From Nemertoderma westbladi (taxonomy: Eukaryota > Xenacoelomorpha > Nemertodermatida > Nemertodermatidae), in contig JAUCBJ010006932.1 of NCBI GenBank assembly GCA_032718475.1, positions 57,390 through 121,389 of the forward strand: a stretch of 64,000 bases of DNA, read 5' to 3'. Positions 19,069-28,856 of this stretch are shown here, one piece after another. The stretch's first letter is position 1; the number at the start of each line of letters is the position of its first letter. The notes under the pieces were generated by a model. It ran no database searches, had not been told where the DNA came from, and was given only the letters and a program-made list of their open reading frames with translations. The position numbers and the translations under genes were made by a program.

Positions 19069-19677
19069 ATGAGTTATAAAGATTATTATCAAAGGAGTTT
19101 GTAGAAAACATTACAGAGAACACTTTATAAGGTTATTCGCGGCGGTGTTAAAAATAAACAGACTTGGAGGATGAAGGGTCTCAGCTCAGAAATTGTTACA
19201 CCCCCTTCCATAATGAGGCAACGATTACAATTATTAGAATGGAAACCAAAGGTGGGGGGAGGACTACCTTATTTTGAGGGGGGATATAGACATCGACACA
19301 TGAACAGTCGCACAGTTTTTGTGAGACACGGTCAACGAGGTAAAGGTATCCTTGGAAATATTATTCGGATTGCAACCAAAGTAGTGCCCAAAGTTATTAA
19401 GCCCGTCGCGCGAGCAGCAATTCGCAAAAGTGCTCCTTTTGTAAAAAAGACAGGGAGAAAAATTGTCAAACGAGTAATTCGTCGGGGAATTCCACAACTT
19501 AAAAAGATTGGAAAGAAATTAGCAGAACAGGCTCTCGCCAGCTCAAAACCTTCCACTAAACGAGTAGCTCATAAAATTATTGAAGAAGTTTTAAATGCTG
19601 CTGATGGGAGGTCAATAAACGAAACTCGCAAAAAACGCAAATCAAAAAAGAATCACTGTCCAGATATTTTTGGTTAA
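19069..19677 (+). pseudogene. Basic core-like protein (pVI/pX-like), in-frame stop near the start
   Basis: From ATG 19171 the open frame gives 168 residues: GGGLPYFEGG, a Gly/Arg stretch (RHGQRGKGILGN), then long amphipathic basic helices (VVPKVIKPVARAAIRKSAPF and IVKRVIRRGIPQLKK) and a Lys-rich end. Polintons carry such proteins beside the capsid genes; they are compared with adenovirus pVI/pX-type core or membrane-active proteins. An ATG at 19069 begins 11 codons of Tyr-rich sequence typical of the N-terminus of this family. It is then stopped by TAG at 19102-19104, with the same frame open to 19171 and beyond. Either the stop is a nonsense change or translation truly starts at 19171. Confidence 0.6.
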
Positions 19678-19691
19678 ACTAAATAATAACA

Positions 19692-20942
19692 ATGGAAGAA
19701 ACCACGGAAGCACTAAATTTATTTAATCGCAATAATGTTCAGACTGTAATTGAAGAAAGTTTTGAGCAGGAAATATACCCTGTGACTACATTGGGAGAGG
19801 GCACATCAGTTATAGATTTCATGATTGAAAAGTCAGAAGATTATTATACGATAGGAAATGAAACAACACTACAATTAGTATATCGTGTTGTAACAACAAC
19901 ACGACCTGACAATGGCGCAGTTTATCAAACACCACTAAGCCTCTCTACTCTATTTTCAAACATTAGTGTTTTGATTAATGAGCGGGAGGTAGAGTCTAAT
20001 ACTGCAAACTATCCCTATAAAGCTTTCCTAAAAGCGATCTTACTTAATGATCAGAGTACAAAAGAAACGATTTTAGCTGCCGAAGGGTTTGCAGAACAAG
20101 AAGCATTTGGTGTTCCTGTAGACTTTGCTGCAGCTGCTCATTTGGAAAGTAGACCATATTATGTTCAGGGGTCTCTATTTGTTGACCTTTTTGAACAGGC
20201 TAAATTTATCCCACCCAAAACTAGTATAAGAATTAGATTAACAAGAGCTACAAATGCGTTTAACTTAGTATGTATTGCAGCTGTACAAGAGCCTCGAATC
20301 AATATATCTAATGCTTTGTTGAAAATTAAACGAGTAAAATTGGATCCATATATACGTCAACAACATATAGAACAATTAAAAATAGGAGATTATATTTATC
20401 CAATGATACAGAATGAGGTGACAACCTTTACTATAGCAAATGGTCAACAATCTCATGTGAGGGAAAATTTGTTTACAAGCAAGAATGTACCTCGCTTTGT
20501 TAATATTGTCATGGTTCGAAATGACTCTTACAATGGAAACTTAAGATCTAATTCACTATTGTTTGATCACTTTAATGTGAATTACTTACAACTTACGTTG
20601 GATGGTAAGGTAATTGGAGGTGTGACATATAAACCAAATTTTGCTAATGGACAATATATTAATGAGTATTGCGCCAGCCAAAAAAACCTTCTATCTATAA
20701 CCAGAGGTACAAACAACGGCATTACTCCCACTAGATTTCGTGATTTATATCCAATATTTTCTTGGAATTTATCTCCCACGGGATTTCTTGATGAAGACGA
20801 ACGAAACCCACATCAAATAGGCAATGCTAGATTAGAGATTGCTTTCTCAGCTCCTTTACAAAATACAATTAACGTTATTATGTGGGTGGGATATGATAGA
20901 ACTGTGAATATCAGCAATGTTGGATCCATAACTATTTTCTAG
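19692..20942 (+). CDS. Major capsid protein candidate (double jelly-roll, hexon-like)
   Basis: 416 residues. It shows the blocks YYTIGNETTLQLVYRVV (about 51-67), LFSNISVLINEREVESNT with a YPYKAFLKAILL stretch (about 90-118), and long beta-rich segments with an MWVGYDRTVNIS end. These match the Polinton capsid family often annotated in animal genomes as F54H12.2-like. That family is regarded as the double-jelly-roll major capsid protein forming trimeric hexon-like capsomers. Its place between the core protein and the protease is normal. It has no breaks. The assignment to major rather than another capsid role is family inference. Confidence 0.68.
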   Translation: MEETTEALNLFNRNNVQTVIEESFEQEIYPVTTLGEGTSVIDFMIEKSEDYYTIGNETTLQLVYRVVTTTRPDNGAVYQTPLSLSTLFSNISVLINEREVESNTANYPYKAFLKAILLNDQSTKETILAAEGFAEQEAFGVPVDFAAAAHLESRPYYVQGSLFVDLFEQAKFIPPKTSIRIRLTRATNAFNLVCIAAVQEPRINISNALLKIKRVKLDPYIRQQHIEQLKIGDYIYPMIQNEVTTFTIANGQQSHVRENLFTSKNVPRFVNIVMVRNDSYNGNLRSNSLLFDHFNVNYLQLTLDGKVIGGVTYKPNFANGQYINEYCASQKNLLSITRGTNNGITPTRFRDLYPIFSWNLSPTGFLDEDERNPHQIGNARLEIAFSAPLQNTINVIMWVGYDRTVNISNVGSITIF

Positions 20943-20952
20943 AAAGAAAAAC

Positions 20953-21381
20953 ATGTTGAACTCATATGATTTGAATAATTTCCCTATAGGAGAACATTAT
21001 CGTGGTTCTTTCGCCATTGATCAATTACCAGCGAAGGATGGCTCTAAAATGAGCTTCATTTCAAATACTCAAGCCGCTCATTTACCTGGTATGCATTGGG
21101 TTGCTGTTTTTATGAATGAAAATATAGGTGAATACTTTGATTCATTTGGAGTGTTCCCCCCGGCTCGTATAGAAGACTGGTTGTTGCGTAATACAATAAA
21201 ATGGACAAGGACACGAAAAGTGGTTCAACACCCTCTAAGGACGAGTTGTGGGGGATACTGTTTATATTACTTATCTGAACGATCAAAAACTGACACGCCT
21301 CTACGCAAGTTTGGAGCAGACTTGAAACAAAATGAAAAGATACTTGCATGTTGGTTACGGAACAAAGCCATAATGAATTGA
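20953..21381 (+). CDS. Adenain-type cysteine protease (maturation protease)
   Basis: 142 residues. Catalytic residues are visible in order: His48 in GMHWVAVF, Asp63 in YFDSFG, Gln92 in VVQHPLRT (oxyanion side) and Cys99 in SCGGYCLYYL. This is the C5/ULP-type protease of Polintons and adenoviruses, which cleaves capsid and core precursors. It starts ten bases after the capsid stop and is the last rightward gene. Slightly short compared with adenovirus protease but usual for Polintons. Confidence 0.92.
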   Translation: MLNSYDLNNFPIGEHYRGSFAIDQLPAKDGSKMSFISNTQAAHLPGMHWVAVFMNENIGEYFDSFGVFPPARIEDWLLRNTIKWTRTRKVVQHPLRTSCGGYCLYYLSERSKTDTPLRKFGADLKQNEKILACWLRNKAIMN

Positions 21382-21675
21382 TATTATTAGTTGTGTTACA
21401 ATGTGTTATATCTTATGTGTTACAATGTGTTATATCTTAAATGTTACTCTGCTATATGTATATGTGTTATGTTATAAATATATTTCAATGTTGCTGTATT
21501 AAAAATAAGAAAATAGTCGACTATATTTCATTTTTCTTTTTCAACTTTGGATAAATAATATAGGGGTTAAACAAAGAACATCAAAACAGTTAAACAGTTA
21601 CATTTAACATTTAGACAGTAAACAGTAACAGTAAACATTTACATGACCAGTTACAATAGACAAGTAACATAAAGT
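21382..21675. other. Convergent intergenic region
   Basis: Lies between the rightward cluster and the leftward gene. A 24-bp direct repeat (TGTGTTACAATGTG followed by TTATATCTTA) sits at about 21391-21439. Overlapping short AACAGTTACA/AACATTTA motifs lie at 21585-21650. No gene is seen; it probably holds the 3' ends of both transcription units. Confidence 0.5.
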
Positions 21676-22638
21676 TTAGTTTATATCCACAGCATCTAGC
21701 TTTATCTTTTTCTGTTCTATTGGAGGATAGTGAGCTAATTTTCGTTTTACAATTTCCATCGAATATCTTTTAGAGACGTTGGGGGAATCATTAGGGTGAA
21801 ATAGATTGAGGTGGATCTGCTTGGGGAGGAAAACTGCTTCTTTTAGTGTGCGTTTGAGAAAGTTGATGCAACACTCAACAGCATAGTTTGAAGGTAGGGT
21901 TAATTTGTTTGTTGTCTTCAGGTTGACAATAATTGTTTCTGATGGTGTATGTTGAATGTGTATAAGGGGGGTGAGATAGTAATGGGAGGAAGCGGATTGT
22001 TGAATGAGATGAAAGTTGGAGAAATCACTCGCTTTTATATTTAAACCATCGGTAAACTGAAACGTGGTTGATTTCAAATCTTTTTTGATGACGGGCCATA
22101 TGGCAACATAAGCTTCGCCTTTGAATGAATAAATGAAAGCCGCTACTGATTCGTATAAATTAAGACACTGGTGATTAGGTAGTTGTAGTTGCTTTGGTTC
22201 ATAATCACTATTGTTAGCCAATGACTTTAGTTCAGAGAGTGCTTCTCGGGCGCGATCTGTATTGTCAATAGAGAACATGTAGTCATAGCGTCTGTCAGAA
22301 ATTTCAAGGGTTTCGCAGTTGTAAGCGGTATAAATTTTTATTCGATCTGAAATTAATTCTTCGTGGTTGACTTCATCGTAGCATTCGTATCCTTCGACCG
22401 CAGAATCGAACCATGAAATTTTAAGAAGTTCATTTCTCGTGAGTAAAAGTGCATCTCTTGTGGAAACAATAACTTTGTTTGAATCAACCTCAACGCCGCT
22501 CGCGATTGCAATGTTTCTTTTATTATTAATATTTGTGATATAACCAAAAGTAGAACTATCGAAAGAAACATAGTTCTCTGCCTCTAAGACAATGTGCGAG
22601 ATTGGATTGATGTAAGGACGACAAATGTTTATATAATG
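21676..22638 (-). pseudogene. Second part of the minus-strand Polinton gene, after an in-frame stop
   Basis: 321 codons including the stop, fully open and in the same frame as the gene at 22639-23415, separated from it only by a TAA. The first in-frame ATG comes 120 codons downstream (22276-22278), yet those 120 codons contain no stop and read as normal soluble protein (for example SWFDSAVEGYECYDEV and ISDRIKIYTAYNC). Both halves are therefore best read as one protein of about 580 codons broken by a nonsense change. No domain is recognised. It ends in a Lys-rich EQKKIKLDAVDIN. Confidence 0.6.
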
Positions 22639-23415
22639 TTATAGTAAAGCAGCCGCGGTGTCTGAGATGGTTAACCAAACCCCATCTACTGTATCTTCTA
22701 GTTGTATTAAATCAATAGGTTTTAGTGGGGATGTTTTCGAATAACGAACAACTTTAAAATTAAAACCAAAATAATGTGCTTTGCTGTTGTTGTAGAAACA
22801 GGTTATTTCATTCAATTGTTCAATAAAAGTTAGTACATCATATCCAAACAGTTTGAAGAAACGAGATTCATCTTTGAGGGGATGAATCGAGGCGTTCCAA
22901 ATAATTAAAAGAATTGAGTTTGAAATATTATGAAAATCAAACAGACACTCATCAACAAAAAAGGAAGCTTTGAGTGTTGACATACCAAGGAGCTTGTTTG
23001 CAGATTCTTGTGTTACATTGCTGTGGATATATTCAACAACCGGTTGAGGTATTACAAATGTTTCTAGCGAGGTTGTCAGATTGAACGTTATATTCGATTC
23101 TGATTTGTGCAGTTTGAAACCATGGTTTGCGGAATGAAATTTATCATTATTTAGAGTTTGATATTGACCATCCTTCAACTCAAAGCAGGATCGTAGAATG
23201 AAATGTGCATAATTTGCTGGAATGAGTTGGGGTTGGTTAGATGAAGTGGTAACCATCATTGGAAAGCGTTTGTTCGAAGGATCAAAATATAAACCGAAAG
23301 AGTTGTCTGAGAGAGATATTTGATTTTCGTTGGAAACAATTTTTACTTGATTTTCGTTGGAAACAATTTTTACTTGAGGGAAGTTGAACTTTTGAAGGAG
23401 TTGAGCTTGAGCCAT
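22639..23415 (-). CDS. Unrecognised minus-strand Polinton protein (first part)
   Basis: 258 residues from ATG 23413-23415, three bases inside the TIR border, so the right TIR supplies its promoter. Near the N-terminus is a perfect 27-bp tandem duplication that repeats the nine residues VKIVSNENQ. The rest is a mixed alpha/beta soluble sequence without signal peptide, membrane segment or cysteine pattern. It ends at a TAA (22639-22641), after which the frame stays open for another 320 codons. Transcribed opposite to all other genes of the element, it may be an accessory or early gene. I do not recognise the family. Confidence 0.6.
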   Translation of the reverse strand: MAQAQLLQKFNFPQVKIVSNENQVKIVSNENQISLSDNSFGLYFDPSNKRFPMMVTTSSNQPQLIPANYAHFILRSCFELKDGQYQTLNNDKFHSANHGFKLHKSESNITFNLTTSLETFVIPQPVVEYIHSNVTQESANKLLGMSTLKASFFVDECLFDFHNISNSILLIIWNASIHPLKDESRFFKLFGYDVLTFIEQLNEITCFYNNSKAHYFGFNFKVVRYSKTSPLKPIDLIQLEDTVDGVWLTISDTAAALL

Positions 23416-23417
23416 TG

Positions 23418-24505
23418 TGAAGAAAATATAATATTATGAATAACAATAAATGTATTATAACTTTAAATAAAAAGTAAAATTGTCAATAATATTTTTGTAA
23501 GTAAAGTTCAAAGCGAAGGATGGGGGTTTATAAGGGAAAGGCTAACCAATGAAAATAAAAGTGAAGCTTGTGGGAACCAATAGAAATAAAAAGAGAGAGA
23601 GAGAGAGACGCGCTATTGGATTGAGGGAATAATAAACACATTTCATTGGGTTAATTAAATGTAAAACATTAGTTACGAAGGGAAATGGGATGAATTGAGA
23701 AGCGGGGAGTGCGTTGGAGAAAATTGCGTGTAATGAATGAATGGGTATGTTAATTAATGTTACGCTAGAGCATCTCTGAAATTACTTCAAACAAAAAAAA
23801 ACTGCAGTATCCACTGTGGTATAGATATGGTTGGGAATTAATTTGACATGTGGTGTTTTGGGTAGGGCTTTGTTGTTGAGCTAATATGCGCGTGGACTGC
23901 TTCATAAAGTACAATATGAAAGAATGCAAACTATTGCAAGAGCAGATGTTTATTATAATTTTCTTAGGCGAATTGATGTAATAAAGAAGCTATAGGTTTG
24001 AATAATTTAAGCTCTATCGCAGGCCCCATTCACGCAGGCCCCATTCACGCATTGATGTTTGGGTTAGTCATGCTACGGTTAATAAGAGCCCAACCAGCCA
24101 TAGATTAATGAGGGATGATTCGGGGCCAAACTGGGGCCACTTTATTTTCGTGAAAGGGTATATTTATATTTTGGGCCTCGATTGCGTCTTTATATTTAAT
24201 TCTATCATTCTATTGTACAACAAAAATAATACAAATGTATTGTATATTGTATTGCACAGTGCCTATTGTATTGTATATTTCATTTGCTGTAGTACAATTT
24301 ATTCATCTCGCGTCCCTATCTGATTGATTTGTATCAAATTAAATTGCCTTTGGCAGCATTATTTGATACAAACCGATTGTTTAAACAATTAATTAATTGT
24401 TTAATCGACCAATTAATTAATTGGTTAATTAATTAATGACCTACTTAACACCCAAGGTGTGAAGTAGGACTAAACTGTCGCCGAGGATGGGTTCATCTTA
24501 CTGCT
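23418..24505 (-). repeat. Polinton right terminal inverted repeat
   Basis: Reverse complement of 8508-9596 with scattered substitutions and small indels, for example near 24190-24230. It ends ...CATCTTACTGCT-3', ahead of the AATGTA duplication. Confidence 0.95.
23527..23581 (-). promoter_or_regulatory. Inward-facing promoter in right TIR
   Basis: Mirror image of the left TIR promoter: TATAAA on the minus strand at 23527-23532, preceded by CCAAT boxes at 23546-23550 and 23577-23581. The minus-strand ATG at 23415 lies about 110 bases downstream with no intron signal needed. Confidence 0.55.
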
Positions 24506-24511
24506 AATGTA
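24506..24511 (+). repeat. Polinton target-site duplication, right
   Basis: AATGTA, identical to 8502-8507. Confidence 0.9.
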
Positions 24512-24659
24512 CACCGGACCCAGTAATTATATTATGTGAAGGATCTAAAACTGAATTTGACTGTCAGAATCAAAACACACACGTTAGAAATTATTTACAC
24601 CTCAAAATATATAAAATAATTTTGTCCATACTACAGTCTGCCCGCTAGTTAGATATTTA

Positions 24660-26063
24660 GCTAGCATCTCTCTCACCCACCCCATATAAATCACACCGCG
24701 GCAAAGTATACGAGCGCCTTTAGTCCGTCAGTGAGTCAGCACGATTATTAGGATTCGCTGCGCGGGATTTTGTTTTATCGAAGTTTGTCTGTTCGTCGAC
24801 TGTTTTCTGCCTCACCGGTTATAAGAGACCGATACTGCAATAGATTTGCTTACTTAGAGTTTACTGTTTTGGGGAGAAGGTTGGATTATGCTTTCATTCA
24901 CAAACTTTACAGTAGGATATTGCAGGATACTTTGCTACTGTCTCTTCCATCAAAAGCCCCAGGGGTCACGTGTAAACTTTTTGCAGACGATCTAAAAATA
25001 TATGCCAAAACTACTAATAGTGCACCTTTATCCAATTCTCATATTTTACTCGATAATTGGGCAAAACAATGGCAAGTGAAAATAGCACCTCATAAATGTT
25101 CAGTGTTAAATATTTCTACAACAAGAAGCTCTAATTTACAGTATATTTTAGATGGTAGGGTATTGGATTGTGAGACTTTTTGTAAAGATTTAGGGGTAAC
25201 TGTATGTGCCAATCTAATTGTTGACCTTCATCGTATGGAGAAAGTTGCAAAAGCTTTTAAAATTATCAATATGATTTTCAGATGTTTTAAGACAAGTAAC
25301 TCAAAAGCCATTCTCACTGCGTATAAAACTTATGTTAGGCCAATTCTAGAATACTGTACGGTTATAACATCTCCTTTCCATGTAGGCATTATAGATTTAA
25401 TCGAGCGAGTACAGCGATACTTCACACGTAGACTCTTTTCTAGGTGCAATTTAAGATATGTAGACTATATGAATCGCTTATTACAGTTGAAATTGCAACC
25501 ACTAGAAGTACGTAGGTTACTTACTGATTTAAAAATGGTGTACTCTATTTTTCATAGGCGTGTTGACCTACCAATTGATAACTTTTTTACCCTCTTTACG
25601 CGTCAATCTTCAAGAGGGCATAATATGAAAATTTTTAAGCCTCAAGCCCGTCTACAAGTGGTGAAATTTTCTTTTTCTCACCGCATAGTAGATATTTGGA
25701 ATTCATTGCCTTCTGAGTTAGTAAATGCGTCCAGCTATAATATTTTTAAATCTAGAATTTTACTGATTGATCTACTTCCGCACAGTCATTTTAACAGATT
25801 TTTAGACTAATATAAAACATAATTTTTTATTATTTATATATAAATATTTTAATTTTAATGCACCAATTTTATCAGTATGTATTTTTTCCGTATATTACAG
25901 TACGTATAATTTGATTTCCCTTAAAGGAGCGGAATTTATATTGTAATATTTTATTTCACCCATTAGTGTACTTTGTACCTTGGTGATGTTCTCCCTCTTT
26001 ATACTGGTTTCTTATTAAAATTAATTTATTATGTATAGAGGTGCTATAATAATAATAATAATA
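24660..26063 (+). mobile_element. Internally deleted CR1/Jockey-like LINE with intact RT C-terminal frame
   Basis: The ORF at 24770-25810 (up to 346 codons) carries RT motif C as CKLFADDLKIYAK, then the thumb and connection: ILLDNWAKQWQVKIAPHKC, CKDLGVTV, AYKTYVRPILEYC, VQRYFTRRLF and SHRIVDIWNSLP. The preceding 5' sequence has a CATATAAAT box (24685-24693) and 60 codons with no RT resemblance. RT motifs A and B, endonuclease and ORF1 are missing, so the 5' region is joined directly to the middle of the RT. The 3'UTR ends in a TAA repeat at about 26045-26063. It cannot self-mobilise, but the surviving half is unbroken. The left border is approximate. Confidence 0.75.
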
Positions 26064-26084
26064 CTGTCGGTGCCACAGATAAAA

Positions 26085-26565
26085 TATAAGTAAACACATC
26101 ACTTTACTATAATTTCTGATATGGGGGTTTTCCTAGTTGCTGATTTCATTTCCAATGTAATTTTTAATAATTGAATGAACCTAAGCTGTCTGTTTAAGTT
26201 GTCTGTATTTCTTTCTTGACAGACAGTTTGACTGTCAGACAAATAAACAGGCATAATAGACTCCTCCAAACAGGAAAGATAACACCAGAAATGAAATCAC
26301 CGACCTTAAAAACCCCCACAGTGAAAATTTTAGTTACGTAGTGTGATTCGTTATGTTTTTGACAGACAGACCGACAGACGGACAAACAGACAGAGAAACT
26401 AGATTTGAAAAATGACCGCGGAAGTGGAATTTGCGACCACGAAAACCCATGTAGCAATTATTTTAGTTAGGTGGTGTACATTTTTATATCCATAACTTGT
26501 TGACAAACAGAAAAACAGACCAATAGACAGAAGAACAGACAACTTAAGCTTATGATGTGATGTTA
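26085..26565. repeat. Fold-back repeat with CTGT/ACAG tracts
   Basis: The left arm (26100-26200) is the same module as at 5320-5640. The right part holds two diverged modules in inverted orientation (about 26270-26330 and 26400-26460), each bordered by ACAGACAG tracts. The turn-round point is near 26215-26240, where CTTGACAGACAG meets TTTGACTGTCAGAC. No coding capacity. Confidence 0.5.
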
Positions 26566-26659
26566 GGATTTCGATTTCTGAAAACTTTGTTAAATTCTGA
26601 TTTAGATTTAATAAAAAAAAAATTCGAAATTTGAAAAGTTCTGGGGTACCATCTCCTCT

Positions 26660-26791
26660 TAAAGGACACTGGCCTTGAAGATGCGAATGATCTAGCAAAT
26701 GTCATGGGTGATAGGGAGTTGTGGCGGCGCAATTTTGTCCACAAGCCGGCACAGCATTCTTAATAATACAGAATGCCGATTCTAGTAGTAT
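26660..26791 (+). pseudogene. LINE family X, 3' fragment C
   Basis: The last 130 bases of the family: a lysine codon plus the DTGLEDAN-type segment, ANVMGDRELWRRNFV and a 3'UTR ending CCGATTCTAGTAGTA. Severely 5'-truncated. Confidence 0.75.
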
Positions 26792-27540
26792 TCATAAACA
26801 TAAAATAGAGACTCATCTACATTCACAAACATTTGTTCATCGCGTTTTGAAGATAAAATATGCCTTTACTATTCATCGAAAATGCGACTTAAAAAATCAG
26901 ATATAAATTTTTTTTTTTTTTTTTTTTTGATGTTCTTTATAATTAGGATATATAGTATATTAGTTTAAAATTGTATATACAATTAAATATATAGCTGCAC
27001 CAATCCAACATCCCACCACCAATCAGAACAATACAATTATGACAAACCGATTAAACATACAATTAAAAAGGGTGCACCGTGGATTAATACCCTCTCCAAA
27101 GCCCAGCGCCAGATATATATTATCAGATATAAAAATGTTACTTTCTTTTTGTAAAATAAAAATATTATCTTATAAGGGTAATAATATAATCTGAATTATT
27201 TAACATTTTTCTGCACAAAATACTCAGGATGTGCATAATCAATAATAATGTGTTAATAATAAATCAAATAATTAAGTATACATCTCATTAAGTATAGCCC
27301 ATTTCACGAACACGAACAAAAACGAGCGTTATGTACATATATTGAATTTTTCTTTTTTTCCGCATTTTTGCATTACGAAGCGGCGTATAATTGGACTTAA
27401 TTTTAAGTGTGTATTGGTGGAGGGTATTATTGCATTAAACGTATGTAGCCAATGTATCAATGTGTGTTTCTCTATTGGTGAAGGGTTTGAATTACATGCG
27501 AGTTTCCATCTCAAAAATTATGTCAATAAACAACAAACTA
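26792..27540. other. AT-rich interval, no genes seen
   Basis: Contains a 21-base T run (26908-26928). Scattered open frames have no recognisable content. Confidence 0.6.
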
Positions 27541-27544
27541 ACTG

Positions 27545-27715
27545 CAGGTCGTTAGGGCGTCTGTCTCTCAACTGGGAGGTAGTAAGTTCGACCCCAGGAG
27601 TACTTTTGCTAACCTTACTCTACTTCAGCCACAATCAAAATGTAATAAAACGTGTCTCATTAGAGAATTAATGAACTGAATCAATAAATCACTGTAAAGG
27701 TTCGGCCTGTGTCCC
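27545..27715 (+). repeat. tRNA-derived SINE
   Basis: The head has GTCGTTAGGGCGTCTGTCTC (A-box region) and AAGTTCGACCCCAGG (B box GTTCGACCC). The acceptor arms do not pair. A roughly 110-base body with AATAAAACG follows. The end of the body is uncertain. Confidence 0.55.
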
Positions 27716-28695
27716 AATACTGTTTAGTAAAATTTATGTCGAAAGTGAATAAATTTTATGAGTTAGTTGGTGACATGTTTCTTTCTAGGAGGTAAAACCA
27801 TACTGGTTTTATAGAGACTCAAGTCCATTCCTGTGCAAAAACCCTCCATAAAACCTCTACAAAGCAGCATTGCATTGTGTTGTGTAAGCATTCATTCTTA
27901 CTGAAAGATAGCAGTAACAGTATCACATATTATTATAAATAAATAATTTGGATTTTTCGTGTTTAAATAAATTATAATTAATAAATAAATATTGCCATGT
28001 AACTACAACTCGTTTCATCCTCGGTGACCACGGTTACCACGGTTACCACGGTGTTCAGCTTTTAAGTTGTTCCCCCCTCGTATTCCATTCCTCTACTGAG
28101 TCCTGCGTTTGACATTACGAATACAGTACATTGCGAATGTTTACCATTTAATGGTCTTTTTTTACATAAAAATCGACAAGCGGCCTTTAGGGAGGAATTA
28201 ATGTACATAATCGTATAATAAAATAAAAACTTCTGGGGTCTTTCCTCCGATTATATTATAATTAAGTTAATTCAGTAATTAATAATGCATTTAAATCCAA
28301 TATTTCATGGGCCTACGCCCTTCTTCAGGGACTATACACGCTACTGCACTACATCTACTGCTGTACTGATTACAGAAATACATAAAATTGTACCGGTAAA
28401 ACAAATCTGAAAGAATTAGGTCCTTAGGAATTAGGTCACAAATTAATAATAATTAATATCAATTCGTAAGTGCAGACAGAGCCGCAACTTAAAAAATCAG
28501 AAATGAACTGATAGCAAATTAAATATAAAGGGGGGGGGGGGGGGGGGGCTTTACATCAATTCAGAAAAATAGGACACCGTACATTATTACTGGAAAATAA
28601 GCTAATACTGTACAATAATTCATGAAAAAATAAAGATAGCATACGTTAATTCAGGAATAAATAAGGTACTGTACGTTAATCAATTCTGGAGATAC
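27716..28695. other. Non-coding interval
   Basis: No gene recognised. It holds three GGTTACCAC-type direct repeats at about 28026-28053 and a 19-base G run at 28530-28548, notable in otherwise AT-rich sequence. Confidence 0.6.
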
Positions 28696-28699
28696 TTCT

Positions 28700-28856
28700 G
28701 GTCAGATTAGAGATAGATTCTGGTCTGCCCGCAAAACAGTGACAACCTAATAAAGTGGGCTTCTTGAAGCCTTCCCCATATACCCTACCCTATACGGGGA
28801 TCGAACCCACAACCTCCAAAGAGATGTTAATTCACTGCAACCACTACACCATGGTG
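28700..28856 (-). repeat. tRNA-derived SINE, minus strand
   Basis: Reading leftward from 28856: CCATGGTGTAGTGGTTGCAG (A box TGGTGTAGTGG), then 31 bases later GTGGGTTCGATCCCCGTA (B box GGTTCGATCC). A body with TATGGGGAAGGCTTCAAGAA follows. No acceptor pairing, so this is a SINE rather than a tRNA gene. Confidence 0.6.

Larger units (their letters stand above)
8508..24505 (+). mobile_element. Maverick/Polinton DNA transposon (virus-like element), 15,998 bp
   Basis: Bounded by 1.09-kb inverted repeats that start 5'-AG(T/C)AGTAAGATG and by the 6-bp duplication AATGTA. It encodes the Polinton core set: protein-primed-type PolB, RVE integrase with a chromodomain, A32-type packaging ATPase, adenain-type protease, double-jelly-roll major capsid candidate and penton-like minor capsid proteins. 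Extra genes are a TBP-like protein, small membrane and basic proteins, and a minus-strand gene. The TIRs differ at scattered positions and by small indels, so some time has passed since insertion. PolB carries two frameshifts and two other genes carry one stop each, so this copy is probably not autonomous as assembled. Confidence 0.95.

Noticed and set aside
22353-22571. 72-codon minus-strand frame between the two minus-strand parts
   Set aside because: It is in a different frame from the long open frame that covers the same bases and has no supporting features.
24108-24323. 71-codon frame in the right TIR
   Set aside because: It is not preserved in the left TIR because of indels, so it is unlikely to be coding.
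28795-28856. Functional tRNA gene on the minus strand
   Set aside because: Good A and B boxes but no acceptor-stem pairing; a SINE body follows.
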